A DNA stretch of 64,000 bases from Pseudoclavibacter sp. Marseille-Q3772 (lineage in GTDB: Bacteria > Actinomycetota > Actinomycetes > Actinomycetales > Microbacteriaceae). Positions 16,835 to 26,391 of this stretch are shown piece by piece. Position 1 is the first letter of the stretch. Every line of letters begins with the position of its first letter. The DNA lies in contig NZ_OU745391.1 of assembly GCF_916618895.1 (NCBI RefSeq), forward strand, positions 1,488,001-1,552,000. Direction: 5' to 3'. The notes under the pieces were generated by a model. The model was not told the DNA's origin. It saw nothing but the letters and a program-made list of their open reading frames with translations, and ran no database searches. The position numbers were made by a program, and so were the translations under genes.

Positions 16835-17725
16835 GTGACTACAGCAAATGAGCCCACCATCCAGCCCAACTCGCAGAAGCCCAATGTCACCCTCGCTGAC
16901 GACCTGCTCGATGAGCTCGTCGCCATTGCCCAGCGCGTCGGTGCGGATGCTGCGGCCATGGCATCGCAGCTGCGTCGCGAAGGCGTTGACGTAGCGGCAA
17001 CAAAGACGAGCGCCGTCGATGTCGTCACCGAAGCCGATCGAGTCGTTGAGTTCTACATCCGTGAAGAACTCGCGCGCCTGCGACCGCAGGACGGTTTCTT
17101 CGGCGAGGAATCCGACGCGAGCGAGTCGGAATCTGGTCTTACCTGGGTGGTCGACCCAATCGATGGCACAGTCAACTATCTGTACGGCATCCCGAACTAC
17201 GCCGTATCCATTGCCGCGGTAACGGGTGACCCTGCGGCAAGTCCGACGGCCTTTGTCGCCCACGTTGGTGTTGTGGTGGCCCCCGACCTCGGTGAAACCT
17301 TCGTGGCCGTGCGTGGCCGCGGAGCATGGCGCAATGACGAGCCGCTGTCGTTCGGTGAAGGGCCGGTGAGTCTCGAGCAAACATTGGTCGCCACCGGATT
17401 CTCCTACCAGGCCGATCGACGAAAGCTGCAGGCGCAAACCTATCTGGCGATGGCGGACCGTGTGCGTGACCTTCGGCGCATGGGTGCGGCATCCCTTGAC
17501 CTGTGCGCCGCTGCTGCTGGACGCATCGACGCCTACTACGAGTTTGGTCTCAAGCCGTGGGACTGGGCTGCGGGTGCCCTAGTGGCGCGCGAGGCCGGTG
17601 CCAAGGTGTCCGGGATGCGGTCAGCGGCACCCGAAGGACGCGCTATTCTTGTGTGTGCACATCCCACGATCGCTGCAGATTTCCTCGAATTGTTACATTT
17701 ATCCACACCCGCGGATCTGCTCTGA
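16835..17725 (+). CDS. Inositol monophosphatase family phosphatase
   Basis: 296 residues. Metal-dependent sugar/histidinol phosphatase fold: 'VTEADRVVEFYIREEL', 'FFGEESD' (first metal site), 'WVVDPIDGTVNYLYGIPNYAVSIA' (core D-P-I-D-G-T motif) and C-terminal 'YYEFGLKPWDWAAGALVAREAGA'. The same fold serves inositol monophosphatase and actinobacterial histidinol-phosphatase (HisN), and the sequence does not settle which. GTG 16835 is chosen with AGG 10-12 nt upstream; ATG 16781 is an alternative that adds 18 residues. Confidence 0.85.
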   Translation: MTTANEPTIQPNSQKPNVTLADDLLDELVAIAQRVGADAAAMASQLRREGVDVAATKTSAVDVVTEADRVVEFYIREELARLRPQDGFFGEESDASESESGLTWVVDPIDGTVNYLYGIPNYAVSIAAVTGDPAASPTAFVAHVGVVVAPDLGETFVAVRGRGAWRNDEPLSFGEGPVSLEQTLVATGFSYQADRRKLQAQTYLAMADRVRDLRRMGAASLDLCAAAAGRIDAYYEFGLKPWDWAAGALVAREAGAKVSGMRSAAPEGRAILVCAHPTIAADFLELLHLSTPADLL

Positions 17726-17767
17726 TCAGGGACTTTTATTAATTTGTGATCAAGCCTTGTCATTGTC

Positions 17768-17783
17768 GTGACCTTTTCGTTAC
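17768..17783 (-). promoter_or_regulatory. Possible MtrA-type direct repeat upstream of M23 peptidase
   Basis: Minus strand reads GTAAC-GAAAAG-GTCAC, a direct repeat of GTMAC spaced by 6 nt. MtrA response regulators of Actinobacteria bind direct repeats of this kind upstream of cell-wall peptidase genes (general knowledge). It lies about 40 nt before the start codon. A single short site, so tentative. Confidence 0.3.
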
Positions 17784-17821
17784 TCTTGACGGGTCGCTAC
17801 AACGCAAGGAGTTCTAATCGC

Positions 17822-19264
17822 ATGGTCACTAACGCCGAAACGTCGCTGCCGCAGCAGCCGTTGACGCGCCGTGAACTGCGCGAGCGCGAGCGCGCAGCGG
17901 AGCGTGAGGCGCAGCTGAATGCGCTGCGCGAGAAGGCAGCAGCCTCTGTCGCGGAAAACGTCAAATCTGAGACGGCCTCCGCAGCAGAGCCACAATTCTT
18001 GACGCGTCGCGAACGCCGCGAGGCAGAGCGCCGCGAAGAAGCCGCCCTGCGTGAGGAAGCCGCTATTGCGGCGCGCGCTGCGTTCGAGTCTAACGCTACG
18101 AATGCGGATCAGCAGCAGGGTGAGGTGGTCGTTCCCGAGCAGCTCGGCGAACAGATTGTTGACACGCTGGACCCGACTACTGCTCCGATCGCGATCGCTC
18201 CGGTCATTTCACTTGATGAAGTCCGTGCTGCACGCGATACGGCAGAGGTTGAGGGTTCGGAAGCTGTTGCAGACGACCTCGGTCTAGAGGCTGCTCCCGC
18301 AGACGAGGCCGAGATTCACCACGCATTCCTGCGTCGTCCGAACGAGCCAGCATCGAAGAGCGTTGCCGAGATCCTGCGCCTGCGCACCGATGAAGACCGT
18401 AACACCGGTCGTCACGCTGGGCGCTTCGGTGGTTCCATGGTGGCAATGAGCCTGTTGGCGGGAACGGTTGCACTCGGCGCTGGTTCTGCTACAGCAATCA
18501 GTGCCTTAAACAGTGCAAGCGGTGACGAAGCGCTTCGTGCGGAAGCAGAAGCCAATGCTCAGTCGCTGTCGGTTGACGGCGGCGCCACTCCTGTGGCCGA
18601 GGCTCAGACGCAGCGTGGCGGCGATATCACGGTGGTGCAGTCGATTGGCTCTGCAGCATCCGCCAACATCGCAACCGGTGTCAAACTTCCGGATAAGGCT
18701 GCGTACACCAACGACCTGACGGCCAATGTGCAGTACCCATTCCCTATGGGCGTGAAGATCACCGACGGGTATGGGCTTCGTGACGCGCCTGCAGGTGCTT
18801 CTGCCTACCACGGTGGTGTGGATTTCACCCCGGGTGAAGGCACGCCGATTGGTGTCCTTGCCGATGGTGTTGTGACGAAGGTTGATGAGAGTCAGGGTTC
18901 GTCGTTTGGTGTGTTTGTTGAAGTGCAGCACGAGATCAACGGCGAACGAATCACGACGCTCTACGCCCACATCAAGCCAGGCACCGTCGCCGTAGCTGAG
19001 GGTGATGAGCTAACCGTCGGTGACGAGATTGGCAAGGTGGGCAACACGGGTATTTCCACCGGCCCTCACCTGCACCTAGAGGTGCACATCGGCGACAAGT
19101 ACGTCGACCCGATGTACTTCCTCAAGAAAATGAACGTCGAGGGTGTTCGCGTCGGTGTGCCGACAGACATTGCTCCGGCAGCATCCGATGGAACTCACGA
19201 AAAGCTCAGTCACGAAGCCAGCAGCGCGCTCGTGGACGAACTTGCAGCAAAAAACGGAGAGTAA
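17822..19264 (+). CDS. M23 family peptidoglycan endopeptidase with cytoplasmic-type N-terminal region
   Basis: 480 residues. The N-terminal ~200 are highly charged and coiled-coil-like, with two RRE-rich repeats ('LTRRELRERERAAEREAQ' and 'LTRRERREAERREEAA'). A hydrophobic segment at about 205-225 ('MVAMSLLAGTVALGAG') may anchor it. The C-terminal domain is a LytM/M23 peptidase with zinc ligands in 'YHGGVDFTPG' and 'GPHLHLEVHIG', and it should cleave peptidoglycan cross-links. ATG 17822 follows AAGGAG by a good spacing. Confidence 0.88.
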   Translation: MVTNAETSLPQQPLTRRELRERERAAEREAQLNALREKAAASVAENVKSETASAAEPQFLTRRERREAERREEAALREEAAIAARAAFESNATNADQQQGEVVVPEQLGEQIVDTLDPTTAPIAIAPVISLDEVRAARDTAEVEGSEAVADDLGLEAAPADEAEIHHAFLRRPNEPASKSVAEILRLRTDEDRNTGRHAGRFGGSMVAMSLLAGTVALGAGSATAISALNSASGDEALRAEAEANAQSLSVDGGATPVAEAQTQRGGDITVVQSIGSAASANIATGVKLPDKAAYTNDLTANVQYPFPMGVKITDGYGLRDAPAGASAYHGGVDFTPGEGTPIGVLADGVVTKVDESQGSSFGVFVEVQHEINGERITTLYAHIKPGTVAVAEGDELTVGDEIGKVGNTGISTGPHLHLEVHIGDKYVDPMYFLKKMNVEGVRVGVPTDIAPAASDGTHEKLSHEASSALVDELAAKNGE

Positions 19265-19343
19265 TTTCGGTTTCGAGTTGCAGAACCCCACCCGGAGGGT
19301 GGTAAGCTCTCCTGGTGCCCAACGCAAGCCGCGTTGGAAACCT

Positions 19344-19415
<72 letters not shown>

Positions 19416-19446
19416 CGATCAGTTGCTCGACCGGTAACTGAACCCT

Positions 19447-19520
19447 GGCAGGGTAGCTCAGTTGGTGAGAGCGCACGACTCATAATCGTGAGGTCGCGGG
19501 TTCGAGCCCCGCTCCTGCTA
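19447..19520 (+). tRNA. tRNA-Met (CAT)
   Basis: 74 nt. Anticodon stem-loop CACGA-CTCATAA-TCGTG gives anticodon CAT; T-arm GCGGGTTCGAGCCCCGC. The acceptor has a G-U at 1-72 and a closing G-U. An elongator Met tRNA is most likely; a lysidine-modified Ile tRNA cannot be excluded by sequence alone. Ends 31 nt after tRNA-Thr begins its trailer, so the two are probably co-transcribed. Confidence 0.9.
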
Positions 19521-19534
19521 CTCCACTGAGATTA

Positions 19535-19564
19535 CGAGGGCCGCCAATGCGATGGCGGCCCTCG
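19535..19564 (+). terminator. Terminator after the tRNA-Thr/tRNA-Met pair
   Basis: Perfect 12-bp stem CGAGGGCCGCCA / TGGCGGCCCTCG with a 6-nt loop, followed by ATTCGTTT. The next ~290 bp up to 19854 hold no gene that I can see. Confidence 0.8.
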
Positions 19565-19853
19565 ATTCGTTTCCGTACGTTGGTGTCAACCTCACTGTGG
19601 TCAGTGCTGATTATTTGCTGTTTCGCAAGTGCCGTGTTTTGAAATACGAACACAGCATGATTTTCGCTGTGATCGCAGCTCAGCGCCCAAGAATTCACCG
19701 AGGTAGATAATTCACATTGCTACTTTGTTGAACTACTGCGCGCAGCTCGCCTTGGGGTTCAGGTTGCCGCAGGCTGCGGCCGATACGCGCGCGCAGAACA
19801 GAGGTCGTTGGCGAAGGTGCCTAAGCACCTGCAACTGGAAGCGAGACACGCAC

Positions 19854-20186
19854 GTGAATACGGACGTTAACGAAGGCGATTTGGCAACACTCGCCGGTGA
19901 CAGTGAAGCTATCTCATCGGCAGTGAGTAGCCGAGGCAAGGTGGGCGACAACTCATCCGCGGCATCGACGGCGATGCCAGGCGGCACCTCGGGTGCTGCG
20001 CTAGAGGCAGCATGTACAGAAATCGATAACGCCGTCGATGCACTGGCACGCGCACTAGAAAAGACAGCGGATGCGGCCACGGCTACGCAGAGCGACTTCA
20101 ACACGGTTGATAACGGCCGAGCTGGTGGATTCGACCATCTTGGTTCTGTGATCGGTGGACACGGCTACCAGGGCTACGGGGGCTAA
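19854..20186 (+). CDS. Small WXG100-superfamily-like protein, type VII-like target
   Basis: 110 residues from GTG 19854. The sequence is Ala/Ser/Thr-rich, has no signal peptide or membrane segment, and is predominantly helix-forming ('EAACTEIDNAVDALARALEKTADAATATQSDFNTVD'), as in ESAT-6/WXG100-like proteins exported by type VII secretion. A strict W-x-G is absent. It is followed after 3 nt by a large protein with a similar helical N-terminus plus a hydrolase domain, the usual pairing for type VII effectors. No secretion-machine genes lie in the window. Family placement is inference. Confidence 0.5.
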   Translation: MNTDVNEGDLATLAGDSEAISSAVSSRGKVGDNSSAASTAMPGGTSGAALEAACTEIDNAVDALARALEKTADAATATQSDFNTVDNGRAGGFDHLGSVIGGHGYQGYGG

Positions 20187-20189
20187 GCG

Positions 20190-21920
20190 ATGGTTACTTG
20201 GAGCGATATCAAACGGTGGGACTCGGCCGAGTTGGAAACCGCATACGACGCATTCGAACAGAGTGAGGTCGCAGTACAGAGCGCCGGTGATTCACTCTGG
20301 GATGCAGCGAATAGCTTCGGCAATGCCGGAGTACACGCGGAGTCGGCCCGCACGAACCTTGGTCGTCGTCGTGCAGAAGCAGACAAGCTAGAAGCGCTGC
20401 TCTCGGATCTGATGAGTTGTACTCGCGTGGCAGCGACGAACGTTTCAAACGTTAAGAAGGGCGTGCTCGAGGCCGAGGGGTACGCATCCCGGGAACGCCT
20501 GACGATTGACGGAAGCGGCGGCGTCAGCATCAACCCGGAAGTGCGCGCCGAAGCCGAACAAGACGCGCTCATCATGAACGCGCAGTTTAAGACTACCGTC
20601 TTCACGTACGACATGATGGACGTTTGGAAACGTGCGGTGGCAGCGAAGGCGGAACTCGAACGGTTCATTCAAGAGGTCGTCGACAACGCGACAACCGCTG
20701 ACAATGACTATGCCGGCGCCCTCAACACCATCCAGGAAGGGAAGGCTACTGCTGAGTCAACGGCAGCATCGGCGGGTAGCTCGACCGGCGATATCAACTC
20801 GCAAGCGCTGCTTGACCTGCTGAACAAGGAGGGTAGCGTCTCGGACAAGCGTGCCGCATGGGACGCGCTCAGTGAGGAACAGCAGCAAGCCCTCATCGAC
20901 AAGCACTACGTTGACATTGGCGCCATGAACGGTGTTCCGTTTGAAGACCGAGTCAAAGCCAACGATAAGAACATCGATCGCGAGATCGGTGAGCTCGACA
21001 ACCAGATTGCCGACCTTCGTCAGCAGCTTAGAACCGGCGAATTTGACGACAACAAGTGGACGTTCTGGAAGAACGAAGGCGAAGACGAGCGCAAGAAGAT
21101 TGAGGAGCGCATTGCGGAGCTCGAGGGGCGACGCAATTACTTTGACTCACTCAAAAGCGGTGACGGTAACGGTGCCGTGCTCTTCGACCCCGACAACAAC
21201 CGCGTTGTCGAAATGATTGGCGATCCAAGTCAGCAGGGTATTGCTGAGGTCGTCACCATGGTCTCTGGTACTAACACCACTATTGACTCGGTTGGCAACT
21301 ATTCGGAGCTACCGAAGTATCTTGTCGAACAGGGAACGCAGCAGGGTAAACCGGCTGTGGCCTTCAACTTCTACGACGGGCGCTTCCAAGGCGAAGATGA
21401 ATGGATTTCCTGGTCCGGTGATCACTCGAATCGGAATGAGCCGCACCTCCAGCAGCTCGGCGCCAACCTGGCCGAATTCCAAGAGGCCTTGGCTGTTGAA
21501 GACATGTCTCGTGGTGCCGACAACAATGTCATCGGTCACAGTGCGGGACACTCTGTCGTCACTGCTTCTGAAGTGGCGTCCCAATACCGTGAGGGTGTGC
21601 CAAACGCTACCTACGACAATCTGCATTCCCTATCAGGTTCATACGCACCTAGTGGTTGGTCCGCGCAGGGCGGCACCGAGTACGATCACTACGCGTACAA
21701 CGGAGAGCCGATCAGCGTCGTTGGACTTGCGAAAGAAAACACCCCGCACTCGCATGAGGCGTACGAGCAGCACTGGAGCGACTTCGATGAGATTCCGAAG
21801 GAACACCGTGAGTGGTACGACCGTTTCAATCCGCTCGACATTCACACCCGATCCTCGGATGGCGGGTCAAAGAATCTTCCACTTCTCCAGGACCTCACTC
21901 ATGAAATTTACAAGGACTAA
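20190..21920 (+). CDS. Type VII-like effector with C-terminal DUF1023 alpha/beta hydrolase
   Basis: 576 residues. Residues 1-200 are helical and LXG/WXG-like ('MVTWSDIKRWDSAELETAYDA', no signal peptide). A central coiled coil follows ('REIGELDNQIADLRQQLRTG', 'RKKIEERIAELEGRR'). The C-terminal domain has the hydrolase elbow 'NNVIGHSAGHSV' with predicted nucleophile Ser451, and 'SLSGSYAP' and 'VVGLAKENTPHSHEAY' (candidate Asp/His region), matching DUF1023. Probably a lipase or esterase exported by type VII secretion, with the following lipoprotein as immunity or partner (inference). Confidence 0.7.
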   Translation: MVTWSDIKRWDSAELETAYDAFEQSEVAVQSAGDSLWDAANSFGNAGVHAESARTNLGRRRAEADKLEALLSDLMSCTRVAATNVSNVKKGVLEAEGYASRERLTIDGSGGVSINPEVRAEAEQDALIMNAQFKTTVFTYDMMDVWKRAVAAKAELERFIQEVVDNATTADNDYAGALNTIQEGKATAESTAASAGSSTGDINSQALLDLLNKEGSVSDKRAAWDALSEEQQQALIDKHYVDIGAMNGVPFEDRVKANDKNIDREIGELDNQIADLRQQLRTGEFDDNKWTFWKNEGEDERKKIEERIAELEGRRNYFDSLKSGDGNGAVLFDPDNNRVVEMIGDPSQQGIAEVVTMVSGTNTTIDSVGNYSELPKYLVEQGTQQGKPAVAFNFYDGRFQGEDEWISWSGDHSNRNEPHLQQLGANLAEFQEALAVEDMSRGADNNVIGHSAGHSVVTASEVASQYREGVPNATYDNLHSLSGSYAPSGWSAQGGTEYDHYAYNGEPISVVGLAKENTPHSHEAYEQHWSDFDEIPKEHREWYDRFNPLDIHTRSSDGGSKNLPLLQDLTHEIYKD

Positions 21921-21923
21921 CGT

Positions 21924-22490
21924 TTGCGCATTCGCTTGAAGCTGGCGCTGGCAGTGCTGGCGACCGTAACGCTCGCCGGCTGCCAGCACACGCCCGCCGG
22001 CGAACCCGAGCCCGGTGCATCCACGCAACAACAGCAATCACAGGAGAACAACGTGTCACTCACGATCGAGGCCGCGAAGGCCGAGTCAGTTCGCATCCAG
22101 AACGAACTCATTGCGCTGATCCCCGACGCCGACCGTGCGCCAGAGGAACTGCCAGCACCTGGCTCGATCGCGCGCACCCCGATGTCGTGCGACGCCGAGG
22201 GGCAGTACCGCTACCCGGGCGGAACAGCGGTCCGCCTGGCAAGCGAGTCGACCGATGCGGAGGGTATCGCCGATTCGCTTCGTCAGCACCTGCGTCAGCA
22301 AGGCTGGTCGGGTCAGGACCTACCGACCGCATCGCAGCCCAACCGTGTGATGTTCACCAACACCGAAGGCTACGAAGCGATTATCGCCACGCTCAACCGC
22401 GACGATGACCTGCCCACCGTCAGGATCGACGTGTGGAGCCCCTGCGCCACCATCCCCGAAGACGCGAATCCCTACGCGTTCAAGATCTAG
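21924..22490 (+). CDS. Lipoprotein, candidate immunity/partner of the DUF1023 effector
   Basis: 188 residues starting at TTG 21924, only 3 nt after the effector stop. The lipobox 'LATVTLAGC' puts the acylated Cys at position 20. A low-complexity PEPG/Gln stretch follows, then a globular domain with two cysteines ('MSCDAEGQYRYPGG' and 'WSPCATIPED'). No recognised family. Tight coupling to a secreted hydrolase gene is typical of immunity lipoproteins, but no direct evidence supports that. Confidence 0.65.
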   Translation: MRIRLKLALAVLATVTLAGCQHTPAGEPEPGASTQQQQSQENNVSLTIEAAKAESVRIQNELIALIPDADRAPEELPAPGSIARTPMSCDAEGQYRYPGGTAVRLASESTDAEGIADSLRQHLRQQGWSGQDLPTASQPNRVMFTNTEGYEAIIATLNRDDDLPTVRIDVWSPCATIPEDANPYAFKI

Positions 22491-22557
22491 CGTCGAGCGC
22501 AGCGAATACCTCCAACATTCAACGGGCTGCGCAGTAGTTCGCCGGACACAAAACCAC

Positions 22558-22591
22558 GGATGGGGCCGCGCTCACTTGCGCGACCCCATCC
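22558..22591 (+). terminator. Terminator after the type VII-like triad
   Basis: Inverted repeat GGATGGGG...CCCCATCC with an inner GCGC/GCGC stem and a loop around TCACTT. No long T-run follows. It lies 67 nt past the lipoprotein stop and could serve the convergent PRC gene as well. Confidence 0.5.
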
Positions 22592-22640
22592 TGTCAGCCT
22601 CGACTAGCCAAGCGAGTCAAAGCCACTGTGGCATCTTGAC

Positions 22641-23588
22641 TTAGGAAACGCCGTCCTGGTCAACGTCAATGTGCTCCTTCGAGACTTCGCCGCTGACGGT
22701 CTGGTTCTCGGTTACGGTTTCCTTGTTCAGTGAGACACGCTCAGTTTCAACGGTCTCCTTGCTCACTACCGGACGCTCTTCACGGGTAGTGACCTCAATA
22801 ACCTCATCTTCAGCGTTCGGGTTGATCTCACCGTCAACCACACGACCGCCCTCGATCGGCTCACGCTCGATGCGAACCTTTTCCTTGGTTACGGGTACCT
22901 CAACCTGCTGCTGCTCGGTGGTGGTGTACTTGCGCAGGCGAACGCGACCGGTCTCTTCGGTGGTGGTGCCCACGTTGAGGCGCTCTTCGCGAGCAACAAC
23001 GTCGTCGGTTGCTGCGTCGCGGGTTGCGTTGGCGTCCACGTTGCGGTCACCAGCTGCGTCGCGGGTTGCGTTGGCGTCTACATTGCGGTCACCAGCTGCG
23101 GTGCGGTCTGCGTCGGCGTCTACATTGCGGTCACCAGCTGCGGTGCGGTCTGCGTCAACGCCACCGGCGAGCGGCTGCTCGCTGTGGTTGTTCAGGTTCT
23201 CGTCGTGACGGCCGTCAACGTCCCGGTCTACGCCAGCGGTAGTGCGGTCGGTGTCCTGTGCAGCGCCGGTTGCTGCGTTGCCCGCGTAGTAGTCGAACAG
23301 GCGAGCCTGCTCGTCAGCCTCGAGGTGGCCATCAGCGTCGATGTTGGGAGCGTCCTTAACGACATCCTTTTCGTAGGCAAGTACGAGGTCCTCGCCCTTC
23401 CACTGGTAGCCGCGCAGCGGTACGAGGCTCTCGTTTGCACCGAACAGACCCGTGTTCACCGTAACGAAGGTGGGCTCGCCGGACTGGTCGTCAAGGTAAA
23501 GCTGACCGATCTTGCCGAGCTTGTCACCCGAAGCAGTGAATGCGGTTGCGTTGAGAATGCGGTCGAAGTCTGCGTTGTTCGTAGTCAT
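22641..23588 (-). CDS. PRC-barrel and DUF2382 stress-type protein with internal repeats
   Basis: 315 residues. Residues 1-85 form a PRC-barrel domain ('ATAFTASGDKLGKIGQLYLDDQ..PTFVTVNTG'). The middle (about 140-190) is made of 14-residue repeats, 'DRNVDANATRDAAG'. The C-terminal ~120 residues match DUF2382 ('LRKYTTTEQQQVEVPVTKEKVRIEREP', 'NKETVTENQTVSGEVSKEHIDV'). YsnF/AvaK-type proteins of this build are linked to stress in other bacteria. Very acidic and cytoplasmic. Monocistronic. Confidence 0.85.
   Translation of the reverse strand: MTTNNADFDRILNATAFTASGDKLGKIGQLYLDDQSGEPTFVTVNTGLFGANESLVPLRGYQWKGEDLVLAYEKDVVKDAPNIDADGHLEADEQARLFDYYAGNAATGAAQDTDRTTAGVDRDVDGRHDENLNNHSEQPLAGGVDADRTAAGDRNVDADADRTAAGDRNVDANATRDAAGDRNVDANATRDAATDDVVAREERLNVGTTTEETGRVRLRKYTTTEQQQVEVPVTKEKVRIEREPIEGGRVVDGEINPNAEDEVIEVTTREERPVVSKETVETERVSLNKETVTENQTVSGEVSKEHIDVDQDGVS
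23011..23136. repeat. Three 42-bp tandem repeats inside the PRC/DUF2382 gene
   Basis: Units at 23011-23052, 23053-23094 and 23095-23136 share GCTGCG...GGCGTC(C/T)AC(G/A)TTGCGGTCACCA, with a partial fourth copy to about 23160. In frame, each unit encodes 14 residues, so copy number can change without breaking the reading frame. Confidence 0.9.
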
Positions 23589-24251
23589 GGGCTGTTCCCC
23601 CTAATTAAGTGTTCGGTTGTCGTAAGGGATGGACTGTGTCCTCGCATCTGCCGGTGCGGCGAGCGGCGCTGGTGGCGACCCTCCACATGTCAACTCGGTC
23701 AAGCGTTGCTGTTGAGCGACGCAGTGCGAGACAGCAATGTGAACCTAACAACCCGTAAAACTCCGACTCTGGACGCCGTGAAGACGTTCGTGGCGCTAGC
23801 TGAAAGTCGCCTCCGCATCCCCTTCGCAAGCCGTCAAATTGTGGGTTTGTTCACGGTGGTGGCGTTAATAATTCGCCCAGCGTGTTCGCTCATGAGGCGC
23901 GATCGTCGGCACGCGTTCTGGCGCATTAGAAAAACCGCAAGTCAGGATGCAATTCCTCGCACAGGTGCGGCGGCCGCATAACGTTTTGGTCACAGAATGA
24001 GCGGATTTCGTAACGAACCGTGCGCTGCACTCAGCAAGGTGCGGGTCGACCCTGTTGATGCATCCAAACCCAACCAAGTCGAAGCGCTGTGCCGGACCCG
24101 CAGCACGGCCGGTTCGTGAGGTAGCCGTACGGGCTTGGACGAACCCACAAAACCCAGCTGTTACAACGCTTCCGGGCGTAGAATAAAGGCGATTGCGGCC
24201 AACGAACTGCAGTCCTCGACATCGCGAATATCTGTAGGGAGCGATCCGCGC
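23589..24251. other. 663-bp intergenic region upstream of pflB
   Basis: Divergent upstream region of the PRC gene and pflB. No gene is supported: open frames across it are antisense continuations of the PRC repeats or lack starts. I looked for a canonical FNR/CRP half-site pair (TTGAT/ATCAA or TGTGA/TCACA) near pflB and saw no convincing match. The stretch GTGGCGTTAATAATTCGCC at about 23861 is the most A/T-rich and may contain a promoter. Confidence 0.5.
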
Positions 24252-26354
24252 ATGACCCAGTTGCAAGAGCACCCCGTTCACACTGAAGCCCGTGACCCGT
24301 GGCGTAATTTTCAGTCGGGTGACTGGAAAGAATCGGTCGACGTACGCGACTTCATCCAGCGCAACTATCAGCCCTACGACGGCGATGCGTCCTTCCTCGC
24401 CGGCCCCACCGAGAAAACCCAGAAGGTGTGGGAAACGCTGCAGCGCGACTACCTCAAGGTGGAGCGCGAACGCCGGGTGTATGACGTTGACCTCGACACT
24501 CCCGCAGATATCGATGCATTCCCCGCTGGGTACATCTGCGAGGAAGACGATGTCATCGTCGGCTTGCAAACCGACGTTCCGCTGAAGCGCGCGATGATGC
24601 CCTTCGGTGGCTGGCGGATGGTTCGTACCGCAATTAAAGAGGCGGGCAAAGAACCCAATCCTGATATCGAGCGGATTTTCACGCGCTACCGCAAGACCCA
24701 CAATGACGCGGTCTTCGACATCTACACCCCGCGCATCCGTGCCGCTCGCTCATCACACATCATCACCGGTCTGCCCGACGCCTACGGTCGCGGGCGAATC
24801 ATCGGTGACTATCGCCGCGTAGCCCTCTACGGCATCGACAAACTCATTGAAGACAAGACCCGAGCAAAGGATGCGGTTGCTGACCAGCCGTTCTCGGAGC
24901 ACTGGGCGCGCTTCCGCGAGGAACACGCAGAACAGATCAAGGCGCTCAAGAAACTCAAGCACCTCGGTGAACTGTACGGACTCGACCTCGGTCGCCCCGC
25001 GGAAACCGCGCAAGAAGCCGTGCAGTGGACCTATATGGCCTACCTCGGCGCGGTGAAAAGCCAGGACGGTGCCGCCATGTCGATCGGACGCTTGTCGGCA
25101 TTCTTCGACATCTACTTCGAGCGCGATTTTGCCGAAGGCACCATCACCGAGTCTGACGCTCAAGAGATGATCGACGCGCTCGTGCTGAAACTTCGCATCG
25201 TACGGTTCCTGCGCACGATCGACTATGACCAGATTTTCTCGGGTGACCCGTACTGGGCGACCTGGACGGATGCGGGATTCGCGCAGGACGGTCGCCCGCA
25301 GGTCACGAAGACCTCGTTCCGACTGCTGCAGACCCTGCGTAACCTCGGGCCAGCGCCCGAGCCGAACATCACCATCTTCTGGGACCCCGACCTCCCCGAA
25401 GGGTACAAAGCATTCTGCTCCGCGATCTCGATCGAAACCTCATCCATCCAGTACGAGTCCGACAAGCAGATTCGCGAGCGTTGGGGCGACGACGCCGCGA
25501 TTGCCTGCTGTGTTTCGCCGATGAAGATCGGTCGCCAGATGCAGTTCTTCGGTGCGCGCGTGAACGCCGCCAAGTCACTGCTGTACGCGATGAACGGTGG
25601 CCGCGACGAAATGTCGGGCAAACAGGTCGTCGAAGGGTTCGCGCCGATTGAAGGCGACGGACCGCTCGATTTCGACGAGGTCTGGCAAAAGTACGAAGAG
25701 ATGCTTGATTGGGTCATTGGTACCTACGTGGAAGCGCTCAACATCATCCACTACTGCCACGACAAATACGCCTACGAGGCAATCGAAATGGCCCTGCACG
25801 ACAGCGATATCGTCCGCACGATGGGCTGCGGTATCGCCGGGCTATCGATTGTTGCCGACTCGCTCGCGGCGATTAAGTACGCGAAGGTCACCCCGGTTCG
25901 CGACGAAACCGGCCTCATCGTCGACTACATCACCGAAGGCGAATTCCCCGTCTACGGCAACGACGACGACCGCGCCGACGACATCGCTGCGACCGTCGTG
26001 CACACCATCATGAGCAAGATCAAGGCGATCCCGATGTACCGGGATGCGATCCCTACCCAGTCGGTGCTGACGATCACTTCGAACGTGGTGTACGGCAAGG
26101 CAACGGGTAACTTCCCGTCGGGCCACCGTGCCGGCACCCCGTTCTCGCCGGGCGCAAACCCCGAGAATGGAATGGACACTCACGGCATGGTCGCCTCGAT
26201 GCTCTCGGTCGGAAAACTCGACTACAACGACGCGCTCGATGGTATCTCGCTCACTAACACCATCACCCCGCAGGGACTCGGACGGACCGAAGAAGAACGG
26301 GTGCAGAACCTCATGGGCGTCCTCGACGCCGGCTTCATTATGGAATCCGAATAA
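24252..26354 (+). CDS. pflB: Pyruvate formate-lyase large chain lacking the glycyl-radical domain
   Basis: 700 residues. Converts pyruvate and CoA to formate and acetyl-CoA anaerobically. Catalytic cysteines Cys419-Cys420 lie in '[21 protein letters not shown]', one position from the E. coli pair. Substrate-site elements '[18 protein letters not shown]'-type and '[19 protein letters not shown]' are intact. The protein stops at '[15 protein letters not shown]', where E. coli PflB would enter its last ~60 residues with the RVSGYAV radical loop. That segment is the next gene. Start ATG 24252 has GGGAG upstream; in-frame extension to 24135 has no support. Confidence 0.93.
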   Translation: MTQLQEHPVHTEARDPWRNFQSGDWKESVDVRDFIQRNYQPYDGDASFLAGPTEKTQKVWETLQRDYLKVERERRVYDVDLDTPADIDAFPAGYICEEDDVIVGLQTDVPLKRAMMPFGGWRMVRTAIKEAGKEPNPDIERIFTRYRKTHNDAVFDIYTPRIRAARSSHIITGLPDAYGRGRIIGDYRRVALYGIDKLIEDKTRAKDAVADQPFSEHWARFREEHAEQIKALKKLKHLGELYGLDLGRPAETAQEAVQWTYMAYLGAVKSQDGAAMSIGRLSAFFDIYFERDFAEGTITESDAQEMIDALVLKLRIVRFLRTIDYDQIFSGDPYWATWTDAGFAQDGRPQVTKTSFRLLQTLRNLGPAPEPNITIFWDPDLPEGYKAFCSAISIETSSIQYESDKQIRERWGDDAAIACCVSPMKIGRQMQFFGARVNAAKSLLYAMNGGRDEMSGKQVVEGFAPIEGDGPLDFDEVWQKYEEMLDWVIGTYVEALNIIHYCHDKYAYEAIEMALHDSDIVRTMGCGIAGLSIVADSLAAIKYAKVTPVRDETGLIVDYITEGEFPVYGNDDDRADDIAATVVHTIMSKIKAIPMYRDAIPTQSVLTITSNVVYGKATGNFPSGHRAGTPFSPGANPENGMDTHGMVASMLSVGKLDYNDALDGISLTNTITPQGLGRTEEERVQNLMGVLDAGFIMESE

Positions 26355-26391
26355 CCCGCATCCCACCCACATCAACATTCAGGAGAACACC

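Noticed and set aside
23184..23981. 265-codon plus-strand open frame
   Set aside because: Begins antisense to the PRC/DUF2382 gene and runs into the pflB upstream region; no supporting features.
24135..24251. Upstream in-frame extension of pflB
   Set aside because: No ribosome-binding site and no homology; 'MTQLQEHP' from ATG 24252 with GGGAG upstream fits.
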